Positions 29,863 through 42,200 of a stretch of DNA of 64,000 bases are shown here, piece after piece. Within the stretch, counting starts at the first letter, position 1. The number at the start of each line of letters is the position of its first letter. The translations under genes and the position numbers were made by a program. This DNA comes from Patiria pectinifera (lineage: Eukaryota; Echinodermata; Asteroidea; Valvatida; Asterinidae). The DNA lies in NCBI GenBank assembly GCA_029964075.1, contig CM057145.1, positions 2,294,001-2,358,000 on the forward strand, in the 5' to 3' direction. A model generated the notes under the pieces. That model had not been told where the DNA came from, made no database searches, and worked only from the letters and a program-made list of their open reading frames with translations.

Positions 29863-32800
29863 GTTTTAGGAAATACTTTTGAAACATCCGATGTCTTATG
29901 ATTTACCTATACAGTAGGCCCAGACCTATAGGCCTACATGTAAACCCAAGCGGCAAATTTTGTGCTGGTACAATGGGTCTATTGCAGGACCTATACACGC
30001 AAATGGAAAACGACAGTTCGGGGCTCACGTGAAGTCAAGTTCCACAAGACCTGAACCTTGAACGGGCTATATCGAGTTAAGCAAACAATCTGAAGTTCTG
30101 AACAACAGAACGCTGCCGGCTACGTAGACGTACGTCAAATGCGACGTACGGTATTTTCAAGGGTACGGAGCGAAACCAAACTTGATGTGTGTATATGATA
30201 GTGCGTATTTACTGTCGACGTCACTGAGTAAACTTCAATGTGATAGTGGTTAACGCACGATAATCTCGTGTCTTGTGACCCGCTGCGTAAAAACGAATAT
30301 AAGCCTATATATTTAAGTCACGGGTTTTCTTGTCAATATATTGGTTGGGGAAGTAGACCTCGTTGCCATTATTGCGAAACAGTTTAAACTAAAAAAAACA
30401 ACAAGTACATACCCTTCAAAAATTATATACCCTTGGAAAATTAAATGTGCACCCCAGGTGCCCCTTCGGAATTTTAACCCTGGCTACGCCACTGGCATGA
30501 GCATCTTTGTTATTAAAATGGCTATAATTATATGATTGCTTGATTTATCTTCGTTCACTTTCCGTTTAACAATAAGCATGTACTGATGACGTCACATTTT
30601 GTTTACATGTGCACTTTCCTATAGAGCCAGTGGGGCATAGGAAAGCACTCACGTAAACAAAGTGTGACGTCATCAGTACAGAGGCTTATTGGGGCTGACA
30701 AAAGACTTCAATTTACAGAATTTTTCCATGAACATGCGTTGCGCATGAACGCCCTTATTCATTGTGTTTCCCCTGCCCATTCAAACATGAGGCGGCCCAC
30801 CTACTTTCAGTGACCACCTCGCTCAATTTTTGCTAATATCACCACCTCGCTGTGGAGATGTACAATAAAGAAAATATCAATTGAAAAAAAAAAATCATTT
30901 TTGCAATTTATGAGCGTATGCCTTGACCTCCATGTATCAAGAACTCACAGTTTTGGTGTGTTTTTGGAATCATCGCGCATTTTTGTGAGTGCTGCATGCA
31001 TTCTTGTCAGTTTGCAGACTGCGTAAATTTTGTTTCAATCATCAACAGGGTGACTGTTTTAGCCGATTTTCGGCTAACTTTGACAGATTTTTTGTTAAAA
31101 AACGAGTTTGACAGAAAATTTGACAGACTTGTGGATTTTTTTGGCAGATTTCTGTCAGATTCTGCAAAAATGGTTATTTGACAGAAAAACAGCAAATTTG
31201 AACAAAAAAGTGTACATTTGTTTAAGAAAGCTTCAATCCTTTCAAACAAACCCTTGCATAAAGGGAGGTTGGCTGGTCTATAGGTGCTGAGGTTCACTGG
31301 GAAATGGACTTCGTCGTGGCCGGATCCCGTGTACGTTTTGCCGTAAATTTACGTGATAATTTCACAACATATTATGAGAGACTATAGATTGTTTATAATG
31401 TAATTTGAACCTTAATTAAGGCAAAAGTACCAATCTACATGTGATTTTCAGTGTTTATAGTGTATTTCGAGTAATTCTGGAGAATTTGGCAGATTTTTGA
31501 TAAATCTGACAGATTTTTGACGTGCACAAGTTTAGCAGAATTTGGCTCTGGCCTAATTACGGTCACCCTAATCATCAATTTTGAATTGTTTCCACATTGC
31601 TCAGTTCATTAGCCATAGAAAGCCTATCATAAGCTGCTTTCTATAGGCTAGTTCTGTTTTTCGATTTTCATCCTCAAAATAAGTATAATATTTTATATTG
31701 ATATTTTCTAGCATTGTCAAATTCAGGCGTATCTTTGTGTGGCGTAGGTACAAGCAACCCCAAATAAAAACGTTTGTTCAGAGTTTTAAAATAAAGTCCA
31801 AAAATAAACCCCAAAACTGGTGTTTCGTTGTTTTTTTTATTGCTACTAAACTTTCATTGGAGAAAAAATTGATAAATACTCAACATTTTTTCTCTTTCAA
31901 CATTTTCTCGAAGATTGCAAAAGTCGGGTAAAAAAAACATTATTGAGCCAAACACGTCCCGAGAGCTGACCAAGTATTAGTTCATGCTATCAGATCTCAC
32001 GCGTACACATTTGCATGAAAACTTATAGGGTGCAGTGAACCAATTCAAGTGAGAATTTCTACGTCAGCTGATTAGCATAAAAATCCCCCCCCCCCCCCTT
32101 TCTTTAAAAAAAAAAGGATACCGTTTGGCTTAAAAAGGGTTGTTGTGTAAATATAGCTGAGGATCAACTCCCTGGTTTTGGGCTTCCACGTGAGAGCAGA
32201 TTTGATAAAATCACGGTTTAAAAATGGATCCTATTTGCCTGAGAAATTGAACGGATACCATTTGTAAAATGGCTGCATGCAGTCTTGGGAATTACTATAA
32301 GTACCACTTTTCGGAAGGTGATTATGTTTTGTTGTGAATATTTAAAAATGTAATGGCTAACCCACCAAAAATTTAAAGAAATAGGCAGATAAGGTTAAGA
32401 CAATGATTATATTTTTGTTTGAGAAACCCCAGTGATGTCGGCTTGCATGCATTATTTGGCCCTGAACTTTGTTGATAATTGGTTCAGTGCACCCTGCCAT
32501 GACCGGACCCTGGCCGGCCTACAGCCGCGCTGTAACTAAAGCGCCCTCAATCGACAACCAAAGACGACAGAATAGGTTAAGAAGTTTTTGTGACCTCCGA
32601 TCGGTAAGTAAAAGTCTCGTAAATTTCACCATTTCAGGGATTTTTGAACCACCCTACAGCTACCTGGGCCTATTAAGATCATACACATCATATTTATGTG
32701 AAATACTGGGACCAAAATGGTCATGATTGGAGAGTTTGGAATTATCGAAATGGAAAATGTTTCACTTTCACCACCGATATTTTATGCAGTGTGTACTAAA

Positions 32801-33039
32801 CGACATCCAACAGCCGTCGGGTCAGTGAACTGTACTATGCATGCGGAATGTGCTACACTGCTATTGCCGGTAACTGAACTGACACCACAAATTATCAATA
32901 ATCGAGTCACACCATATGCACCCTGTGATTGGCATTTCGGAGTAATTGCGGAATACCCTGTCACTCGGAAATACGCCCCTAAAATCTCTGGCTACACGTT
33001 TGGAATCTTTGGAAAAGAAACAAAAAAAATTCAACTTTC
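29863..33039. other. Gene-free interval upstream of the second dispanin
   Basis: The first few hundred bases should hold the dispanin promoter, but no clear element is seen. 30440-30500 carries a C-rich hAT-type right end (ccctggctacgccactgg). 30571-30700 is a hairpin with arms gtactgatgacgtcac and gtgacgtcatcagtac. 31060-31550 is repetitive around ttgacagatttt. No exon is supported. Confidence 0.5.
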
Positions 33040-33290
33040 AAAATTCAAGTCCATTGCCAGCTACGCGGATAAGGGGTCTCCTTGAGAATGAAGCAACACA
33101 AAAGAAATTGGGGTTGCTGAAAACAATCTAAGTCCAAACCAACTATCTTGTTGCCGGCTACGCTGATATGGGAGTCCCATTGATAAATGCTTGAGAACGA
33201 AGCAACACAAAAGGAATGGGAGTTGCTGAAAATTTTTTAAGTCCAAACCAACTACCCTGTTGCCGGCTATGCGGATATGGAGTGGGAGTG
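33040..33290 (+). repeat. Tandem duplication, ~120-bp unit
   Basis: Units share ttgccggctacgc, gagaacgaagcaacacaaaa, gttgctgaaaa and taagtccaaaccaacta. There are two units plus a partial third. Non-coding. Confidence 0.7.
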
Positions 33291-33584
33291 CAGTGGAGCA
33301 TGACGTGTGTAGGCTAGTCCGAGTAACTAGGAATCTACGGATCGCTTTTTTAACATTTGGACATAGTCGGGACGATAGTACATGTAGAGTCCGAGATCGA
33401 TGGCCCTATTGCGGTTACTAATAATTTTTTTTTTTTACACCATTTTCACTCGTAACCCCAATCAAAATCATCAGATTTCACCCCTAAAACAGTCTTCAAA
33501 CTGCCTTATGCGCCCCTGTAGGCTTCAATGGGAAGTAAAAATACAAGTGGTGGTACATGTAGTTATGTTTTTAATACCTTTGGG

Positions 33585-34056
33585 TAGCCCCATGAATGTG
33601 GCCAATTCACTGGACTACCTCCGTAAATAAAGGCCACACTTCCACTACGTACAAAAACATGTCGAACTTTGTCAAATTTTGATTTTCACATTTAGGCTTA
33701 GTTTGTAGGGTTTTTTTTGCTTAAGACGCATACTCACCCTCTTTATAATATAAGCTAATAAGAAAGTGCTGCCTTTTTCAGAAATTTTCGTGAAATTTCC
33801 AGATTCATTTGCACATGTTTGCGTATCAAAATTTCAACATGAAATTTCACGAACATTAGACATCTGAAAAAGGCAGCACTTTCTGGTTAGCCTATGAAGA
33901 GGGTGAGTATGCTTCTAAAGCAAAAAAAGCTACAAACTAAGCGTAAAATATGTGAAAATCAAAATTTGACAAAGTTTGACATGTTTTTGTACTTGGTGGA
34001 AGTGTGGCCCTTATTCACGGAGGTAGTCCAGTAAATTGGCCACATTTATGGGGCTA
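33585..34056. mobile_element. Foldback MITE with TAGCCCC ends and 9-bp target duplication (Mutator-like)
   Basis: The element starts tagccccatgaatgtggcc and ends ggccacatttatggggcta; the arms extend ~210 bp each around a short centre near 33800-33840. The direct repeat acctttggg flanks it (33576-33584 and 34057-34065). The terminal heptamer and duplication length match the element at 13893-14373. It has no coding capacity. Confidence 0.85.
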
Positions 34057-34065
34057 ACCTTTGGG

Positions 34066-35431
34066 AAGAAAAGAGCGATGTCACCTTCAATTTGGGAAAC
34101 ATCCTTGTTACAAACGCCTTGTTTGAGGCTGCCATTTTGAATTCAGGAAAAGTAGTCTTGTGCATGGCTCTGGCTACAATGTTTCCTGGCAAGCATCAGA
34201 CAGACCAATCTAAGAGCACTTTGATTAGGCTAACATTCCGTTCTTTATTTTTAGAGTTTGCTCCTTCTATGTTTGAGAATCTACATGTACACGTAAGGGG
34301 GCAAGACAGTCAGGAGATTGTCAGCATAATTTCCAACAGGTAAGTTTGCAAAGGACAGGTGTATTTGTGCCTGGGGATTTGGGGGAGGGGGGGGGGGCTG
34401 GACACCATTTTCATTTATGTACAGTCGAGTCTCGTTTATACAAACTCGTTTGGACCTACACATGTAGCCAAATTGTTTGTTATATCAGAATTTTGTATAA
34501 AGAGGAACATCAGTCCCATTCATTGTGCACATAAATGCACAGTCGGGACTAAGGCTTTATGTTTGTTATAACCAGAATTTTGTGTCAACACAGTTTGTAC
34601 TAACGAGATTGGACTGTACATGTACATGTACACGTGTATTATAGGGTGCGCTGCAGCTACATATCATGGGCACTATTTGATAATACATGTAGGTGGCGCT
34701 GTTCATCCTGGCAATACCGATATTTCAGGCATTTTAATAAGGGAATACATGTGTGCTTGGGAGGTTTTAAACACTCCATTTAAGACTGGTTGGAGTCTGG
34801 ATGCTGATATTTCCCAAGCCAAAGGTGAGGGCAATTATCAGCATGCAGACTCCAACTGGTCGTAAACAAAGTGTTAAATACCAACCAAACACATATTTAT
34901 ACGCATTCATAAATAACGTTTTGGTCAAAAAATCAAAACTATTCGGTCCAAAAGTCAAAACCTGTCTTAAATAAAAAATTCCAACAATTTTGTTCAACAA
35001 TTTCACTTCATGTTTTTCGAAACACCCCTCTAGCTATATAGTAATGGAGTGTCCAGCTTGCGAATAAGTCGTAAACAACTCCTATTGTGGGCATTGGCGC
35101 GCATTGCACGTTCTGCGTGATGCAGCTGTGGGGTTGCGTTTTGAATTGATGACCATGAAATACACAGGTAATAGTACGCATGCCTACGTGCAAATTGTGA
35201 ACGTTCAACCAATAAAATGGTCAAATGCACTGGATTTCATAGTACCGGGTAGTTCAAAGTGAATTCGTTAGGGTGACGTCGCACGTCACATTGAAGCCTC
35301 AATTGTTGATGTCATAAATTTTCTCCGCTCTTGCTTTTGCATGAAGGAGGAACCAGTTTTTATGTTAAAACAACTTTAGTTACATGTACATGTTAAGTGA
35401 CTTGTAAAACCTATTTCTTTTGCTGTTTCAG
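34066..35431. other. Intergenic interval before the zinc-finger gene
   Basis: Nothing is recognised apart from tacatgta-rich patches and a G run near 34383. The right part should contain the promoter of the zinc-finger gene. Confidence 0.4.
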
Positions 35432-35528
35432 TACACCATACACACAGGTCAAAATGGCGTTGTGAGGGACTACATGTAGGAAGCAAGAGTGTTAGGAGTC
35501 ATGTTTGTCTGGACAAATTGCCAAAAAG
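35432..35528 (+). other. Candidate 5' untranslated exon of the zinc-finger gene
   Basis: The sequence is bounded by ttgctgtttcag on the left and aaaaag|gtgagttt on the right. It contains a three-codon upstream ORF (ATGGCGTTGTGA). The next exon begins at 36249 after atttcag, four bases before the main ATG. Confidence 0.4.
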
Positions 35529-36252
35529 GTGAGTTTGTAGGGGAGGTGGACCTATACATCCACAGGTGTCGCTAGAGGAGTGGCAGGACAGACAGACAAA
35601 GACAAAGGACAGACCCAAGGACAGACAGACAAAGAGAGAACAAACAGATCCTTTGTTGTTCTTGTCTTTTGTTGAAAGCAGTCCTCAATCATGAGTGTAC
35701 ATGTTTGTGCTTATTCCATGGGAGAGTGTTATATTATAGAGACATGGGGAAACACAAAACATTGTCCTCGAGAGTAAAGTAAAACACAACTGTGTGTGTT
35801 TATGTGGGGGGGGGGGAGGAGTCATGACATCCGCCATTTAATTACTTTTTTGTCCAAAATTGTCCTGTTGGCAAATGGGCTGGGATGAAGAACGCCATGT
35901 GTTGTCCGATAATGTCCATGATTGTCATTTTTTGAACAGCCAACTAAAGAGAAGATGGTTCCCCCCCCCCCCCCATTTTATGCACAGTGAACTTTTGAAA
36001 AGGATGGTATGATCACAAATTTGTTTCCCTGAATCTTGAGGTTTCGGTGATTTGTCATTTATTTTCCTGTGTGGGGAAGAAAAGGGGGGGGGGGGGGAAT
36101 TGAGGTGATTGCCTGTGAGCTCTTTTTATTGGTGTGTTCAGGTACAGCGCAATAATGCCTAGGTACTAACGCCCTATGAAAGTGATCTAGATTACTGCTC
36201 TTCAACACAACCTGAATTTGAAAAATTGATTTGTACTTTTAATTTCAGGAAC

Positions 36253-39200
36253 ATGGCAACTGGTCATTCAGCAGAGGAGACTGCCCCTATCTCCATCGGA
36301 GAAGCAAAGATGGACCTGACAACTGTAGCTGATGTTAAGACAACTCTGTCAGTGGAGATAAGTGAGTCTACGCAGGTGCCCCTCGAAGCTGGAAACTCTG
36401 ATGAAAACTTGCTGATCAAGGAGGAACAAATATCCTGTGTGGTTTGCAACAATTCCTCCCAAACAGGAGTTCCTTGTGCAGAACACCAACTGACGCATAG
36501 CGAAGACCCAGACACCGCTCTGAACATTGTGCCTAGCCAATCAACCAGTAACAGTCAGATTTTTTCTGGAGGAGCACCATTCAAGTGCGGTATCTGTGGT
36601 GAAACTTTCTCTCTCCGAAGCAGACTTCGCAGTCACAGATCAGTTCATTTGGACATGGATACTGTGAGCTGCAGAGTCTGCGGCAAAGCCTTCCACACTA
36701 AAGCAGACCTGGAGAAGCATATTCGGATACACATGAAGGAGAATCCATTCAGCTGTGACTCGTGTGGTGAAGCTTTCAAGACCCGAAGAAGACTTTTGAA
36801 ACATCAAACTGCCAGCCACTCCAAGAGCCAGGAGAGTACAACATGTAACAATGCTTCAGACTCAAGCAAGACCCACAAGAGGGGCTACGTGTGCACTTAC
36901 TGCTGTAAAACTTTCAAGTGCCGAACTCACCATTTGGAGCATGAACGGATCCACACTAATGAAAAGCCCTTTGATTGCAAGAAGTGTGGAAAGGCTTTCG
37001 CCGCCAAAAGCGGTCTTGCCAGACACATGGCCACTCATACATGTAATGCTGGGAATAGAACAACCTTTCCTTGCAGTAAGTGTGGCATTTCTTTCCCAAC
37101 GTATTATGCAATTGCAAAACACAGGCAAGCGCATAAGGACCGACCCCACGTGTGTAGCGTTTGCAAGAAGATGTTTGCCACAGCCAAAAAACTGCAGAAG
37201 CATCTCCAAGAGCACAAGAAAGAAGAGCACGTCTGTGGCACGTGCAACAAGAGGTTTCTAACCCATATGGGATTGCAGAAACACAGAGAAAGCCACAAAG
37301 CTGTTCAGAAGCTTTACAAATGTCTCAGCTGCAGTAGATCCTTCAAAAAAGCATCCAGTCTTCAGAGACATCAACGGTCATCTCACAAAGCCACCAGAAA
37401 GAACACTTGCAAGTTCTGTCAAAAAAGCTTCAAGAAACTTTCAGGGCTTAATCTCCACCTCCGTACCCATGCTAAAGCTAAGAACATTGGTCGATCTGCT
37501 CATCCGTCATCGGCATCGGGCTCAAAATCCGACAAGGATAAATACCTCTGTGGGATCTGCAGTAATTCGTTTGAAACGTACTATCGGATGAGACAGCACA
37601 AGCAGATGCACCAAGAAAGGCCTTTCATGTGTGACACATGTGAGGAGACCTTTGTGACGGAAACAGACCTCAGTCGGCACAAGCAAAGTGCTTGCATTGA
37701 TCCCTTTGTATGCGATGAGTGCCAAAAGACTTTTCCTTCTCTAAAAACCTTACAGAGACATCGGATCAAACACGTCATGGAAAGACCCTACCTTTGTGGT
37801 GTTTGTCTGAAATCCTTCAAGAGCACTAACCAGTTGAAAGCCCACATGTTGAATCACTTAAATGGGAAGCCCCATTCTTGTCCTTTCTGTGGCGAAGACT
37901 TTGCAAAGCCAAAAAGTCTTCGACGACACCAACAGATCTGTCAGAAGAACCCAGACAGTGGCAGAGCATTATTAGCAAAACAATCCAACGGTGCATCCGT
38001 AATAAATTACCCAGTCGGCAGTGATGGTCTTCCAGCATCGCATCGGCCTGAATTACAGACTTTAATGCAGGAAACTCAAAGGGCTGCACTGACGAAAAAG
38101 AAAAAGAATTCAGCATTTGGTGAACAGCCATCAAACAGTGCCACCAATTTTGGGCATCTCACTCCTGTAGCTGTTAACCCCAGTGACGCATGCATAGGTG
38201 AAGTTTCTGTATCCTTGTGGGAACATCAAGAACCTAGGTCATCAGACAGTCAGTTAAATGTACAAAGAGGTTCACATGGACAATCTGCCTGTGCCATACA
38301 AGGTTTCCTGCATGACGTAAGGAACAGTGAAGTGCATGAAGCCAATGGAGAGGTGGATTTGCTGAGAACCTTGAACTTGAGAGTACCCAGAGTGGTCCTC
38401 AGTGCCCAGCCGTTCAGTACATTGCAAGAGACTTTAAGACACAATGATGTGAGAAAAGTGTACCGTGATGCAGATGCCCAATCGTCTGATGGTGACAATG
38501 ATTTTGGACTAAATGACACTTTTGATGACGTGGATGACGACGTCATTGAGATGTCATGTAGGGAAGTCTTCAGTCCTGGACCTTTTACAGAAAAGCAGGA
38601 TGACAGTCCTGGTGTCAGTCAGGCCTCAAAACGGAGCACATCCGTCAGGTCTGCTAACCAAATTTTGGGTGCGAACACTGCCATGTTGCAGCTTGTCGTT
38701 GACAAGATTGAGCTGTTCACCTGTAATATCTGCAAGAAAGATTTCCAGACGAAGCTTCATCTGGACCACCACAAGTTAAGTCACCAAGAAGAGAATCCAG
38801 CTGGGATTGTACAAACGGGCAAGAGCTCCATCGTTCAACAGACGGAAGACACTGTGAATGCACTGACTTGCTTTTTTTGTCAAAAAGATTTCCTTCACTA
38901 CACAAAGCTGTTACAGCATGAATGTCCTCGCATACAGGAAAAGTTTGGGGAGACGGAAGCCACTACATCTTCTGTGGCTGCTGCATGTACATCAAAGGAG
39001 AAGTATGAGAACCTGCCTCATGTGTCTTCAGTCCACGAAAACAGTGAACCTGTTGTAGGTGAAATCCAAAAGGCCACAGGAACAGGGAAGAAAAGGCAAG
39101 GCAAACGTGCAGGTGGTCAACAAAGTTCCCATGGAGCACAAGGTAAAGCCAGTGCCAATTTGGAATCTGCGTCTGTCATCAAGTGTGGAGTAAGCAGATG

Positions 39201-42200
39201 TAAAAAGGTGTTCTCGTCTCTAGCCCTGCTCAAGCAGCACAAGTTGACACACAGCAAGGACAGACCTTATGGGTGTGACAAGTGCGATAACATGTTTCAC
39301 ACTAAAGCCCACCTCAAAGAGCACCATGTTCGAGCCCATATGAACCTCAGAGAATTCAAGTGCCAGCATTGTGACAAAGAGTTCTGCAGGAGATCTGACA
39401 TGAACAGGCATGCCAAGACCCATGAGGGGATCTCGGCAGCTGCTGGTGCAAGTGGCGCAGCAACTGGACAAGTTACAGAAGGGCAAGGCGAATGTAGTCA
39501 AGTAAGTCAACAGAGTTCTCTCCCAGCAGATGATAGCACAAGTGTCAATTTAGACTCACAGTGCGTCAGCAAGTGTGGAGTTTGCAAAGAGGTGTTTTCA
39601 TCTATCGACCTGCTCCAGAGGCACAAGTATACACACATGAAGGACAGACCTTATTGTTGTGATAAGTGTGATAAAACGTATCGCAAGAAAGCCCACCTCA
39701 AAGAGCACCACATGCGAGCCCATACGAACCTCAGACAGTTCAAGTGCCAGTACTGTGATAAAAACTTTCGCATGAAGTCTGACTTCAAGCAACATGCGAA
39801 GACCCATAAGGGGATTTTGACAGCTGCTGGTGCAAATGGTGCGGCCACTCGACAAGTTACAGAAGGGCAAGGCGAATGTAGTCAACAAAGTTCCCTCCCA
39901 GCAGAAAGTAGTACAACTGTCAATTTACACTCGCAGTGCTTTAGCATTTGTGGAGTTTGCAAGGAGGTGTTTCGATCTATTGACCTGTACAAGAGGCACA
40001 GGTTGACTCACATGAAGGACAGACCTTATTGTTGTGATAAGTGTGACAAAATGTATCGCACTAAAGCCCACCTCAAAGAGCACCATATCCGAGCCCACAC
40101 AAACCTCAGAGAATTTAAATGCCGGCATTGTGACAAAGAATTCTGTAGGAGAGCTGACTTAAACCAACATGCCAAGACTCACCAAGGGACTTTAGCAGCT
40201 GCTGGTGGAAGCGGTGTAGCCACTGGACAAGTTACAGAAGGGCACAGCGTATGTGGTCAACAAGTTTCCATCACAGCAGGAGATAGCACAAGTGTCAATT
40301 TAGACTCGCAGTGCGTCAGCAAGTGTGGAGTTTGCAAAGAGGTGTTTTCATCTGTCACCCTGCTCAAGCAGCACAAGTTGACACACATGAAGGACAGACC
40401 TTATTGTTGTGATAAGTGTGATAAAACGTATCGCACTAAAGCCCACCTCAAAGAGCACCATATCCGAGCCCACACGAACCTCAGAGAATTTAAATGCCGG
40501 CATTGTGACAAAGAATTCTGTAGGAGAGCTGACTTAAACCAACATGCCAAGACTCACCAAGGGACTTTAGCAGCTGCTGGTGGAAGCGGTGTAGCCACTG
40601 GACAAGTTACAGAAGGGCACAGCGTATGTGGTCAACAAGTTTCCATCACAGCAGGAGATAGCACAAGTGTCAATTTAGACTCGCAGTGCGTCAGCAAGTG
40701 TGGAGTTTGCAAAGAGGTGTTTTCATCTGTCACCCTGCTCAAGAGGCACAAGTTGACACACATGAAGGACAGACCTTATTGTTGTGACATGTGTGATAAA
40801 ACGTATCGCAAGAAAGCCCACCTCAAAGAGCACCACATGCGAGCCCATACGAACCTCAGACAGTTCAAGTGCCAGTATTGTGATAAAAACTTCCGCATGA
40901 AATCTGACTTAAGCAAACACGTCAAGACCCATAAAACAATTCTGGCAGCTGTTGAGGCAAGCGGTGCACCCAGCGTTAGAGTTACAAGACTAGCAGCTAA
41001 AGCAAAAGGGACCTCCTCAGTCAGTGAAACAGAGCAGGAGTCCAGGGGAGAGGAAACGTTTGCATGGCCTGTTTGTGAGAAAATATTTTTTGATCAGTCA
41101 AGTCTCTCTGATCACGAATGTGTTCACTCCGGGGAGCAGATGCATGGCTTCAAAAGCTCACTTCACAGTCATGTCAAAAATCCCAGCGAGGCTACACAAA
41201 GGGATGATTCAGCAGTTGGTGACACTGACAAAGGTTCAGGAGTGGGATTGCCTGATACTTCAGTGGCAGCTGATTCTAATGGAGGTAAGGACGTCAAGTT
41301 GTCAATCAATGATAACAATGCTGGTCTTGTGTCCAAAAAGACAGCTGGAGATGACGACAAGATTCGAAAGTTAACATGTCCAATCTGCCAACGAGGATTT
41401 GCTAGGAAACCGCAGCTCAGTCGACATATACAGACCCACAGTACTAGGATAAGGAGCAATCCTGGGTCTTCTAAAAAAACGTGTGATGATTTGGCTGGGA
41501 CAAGTAGTAGGCAACTATATGGGGTCAGTGAAGAATCATCTTTGCATTTAGCCACTTCATCTGAAGAGACTGGGGCTAACTTAGACCTGAGTGATGTCGG
41601 ACCAAAATCAACTGCTGTGGCTACAGATGGTGTCTACCAATCAGGGCACATGCCTGAAACTTTCAAAGCCGCTGATGCTGAGAATCGTACAGCTGTAAAG
41701 GTGCCTAGTGATTTAAGAGTAACTGATTGTGACAACCTTTCAGAAGCGTCATCAGGAGGATCTGATGCAGATCATGGAACAGAAGTCGGGTCGCCAGACA
41801 CTTCAACTTCTTCCAGAGCAACCGATGCCAAGGATGGTACAAAGATAAGGTTTCTTGCCAATTCTTCAAGAGCAGTGTGCTCTGCTGCTGGCGCTGATGA
41901 GGCTGCAGAGAGTACAAGCGGGAGTGACATTGAACCTCTTTCAAGTGATGAGTCGGAGAGTGCTGATGGTTTAATGGCGCCTTCCGCTGATACTTCAAAG
42001 GCATTGTGTTCAGCTGCAGGCTCTGATAAGGGTGCAGAGAGTTCCAGCAGGGGTGCCATTGAACCTCATACAACTGATGCGTCTGTGGCTGGTGGTGGTC
42101 CCATAGTGTCCGCTGCTGATTTTCCAGGAGCAACTGGTTCAAATAAGGCTGCAGCAAGTCCAAATGACAGCGACACTGAACTTCCAGCAGCCAAACAGGC

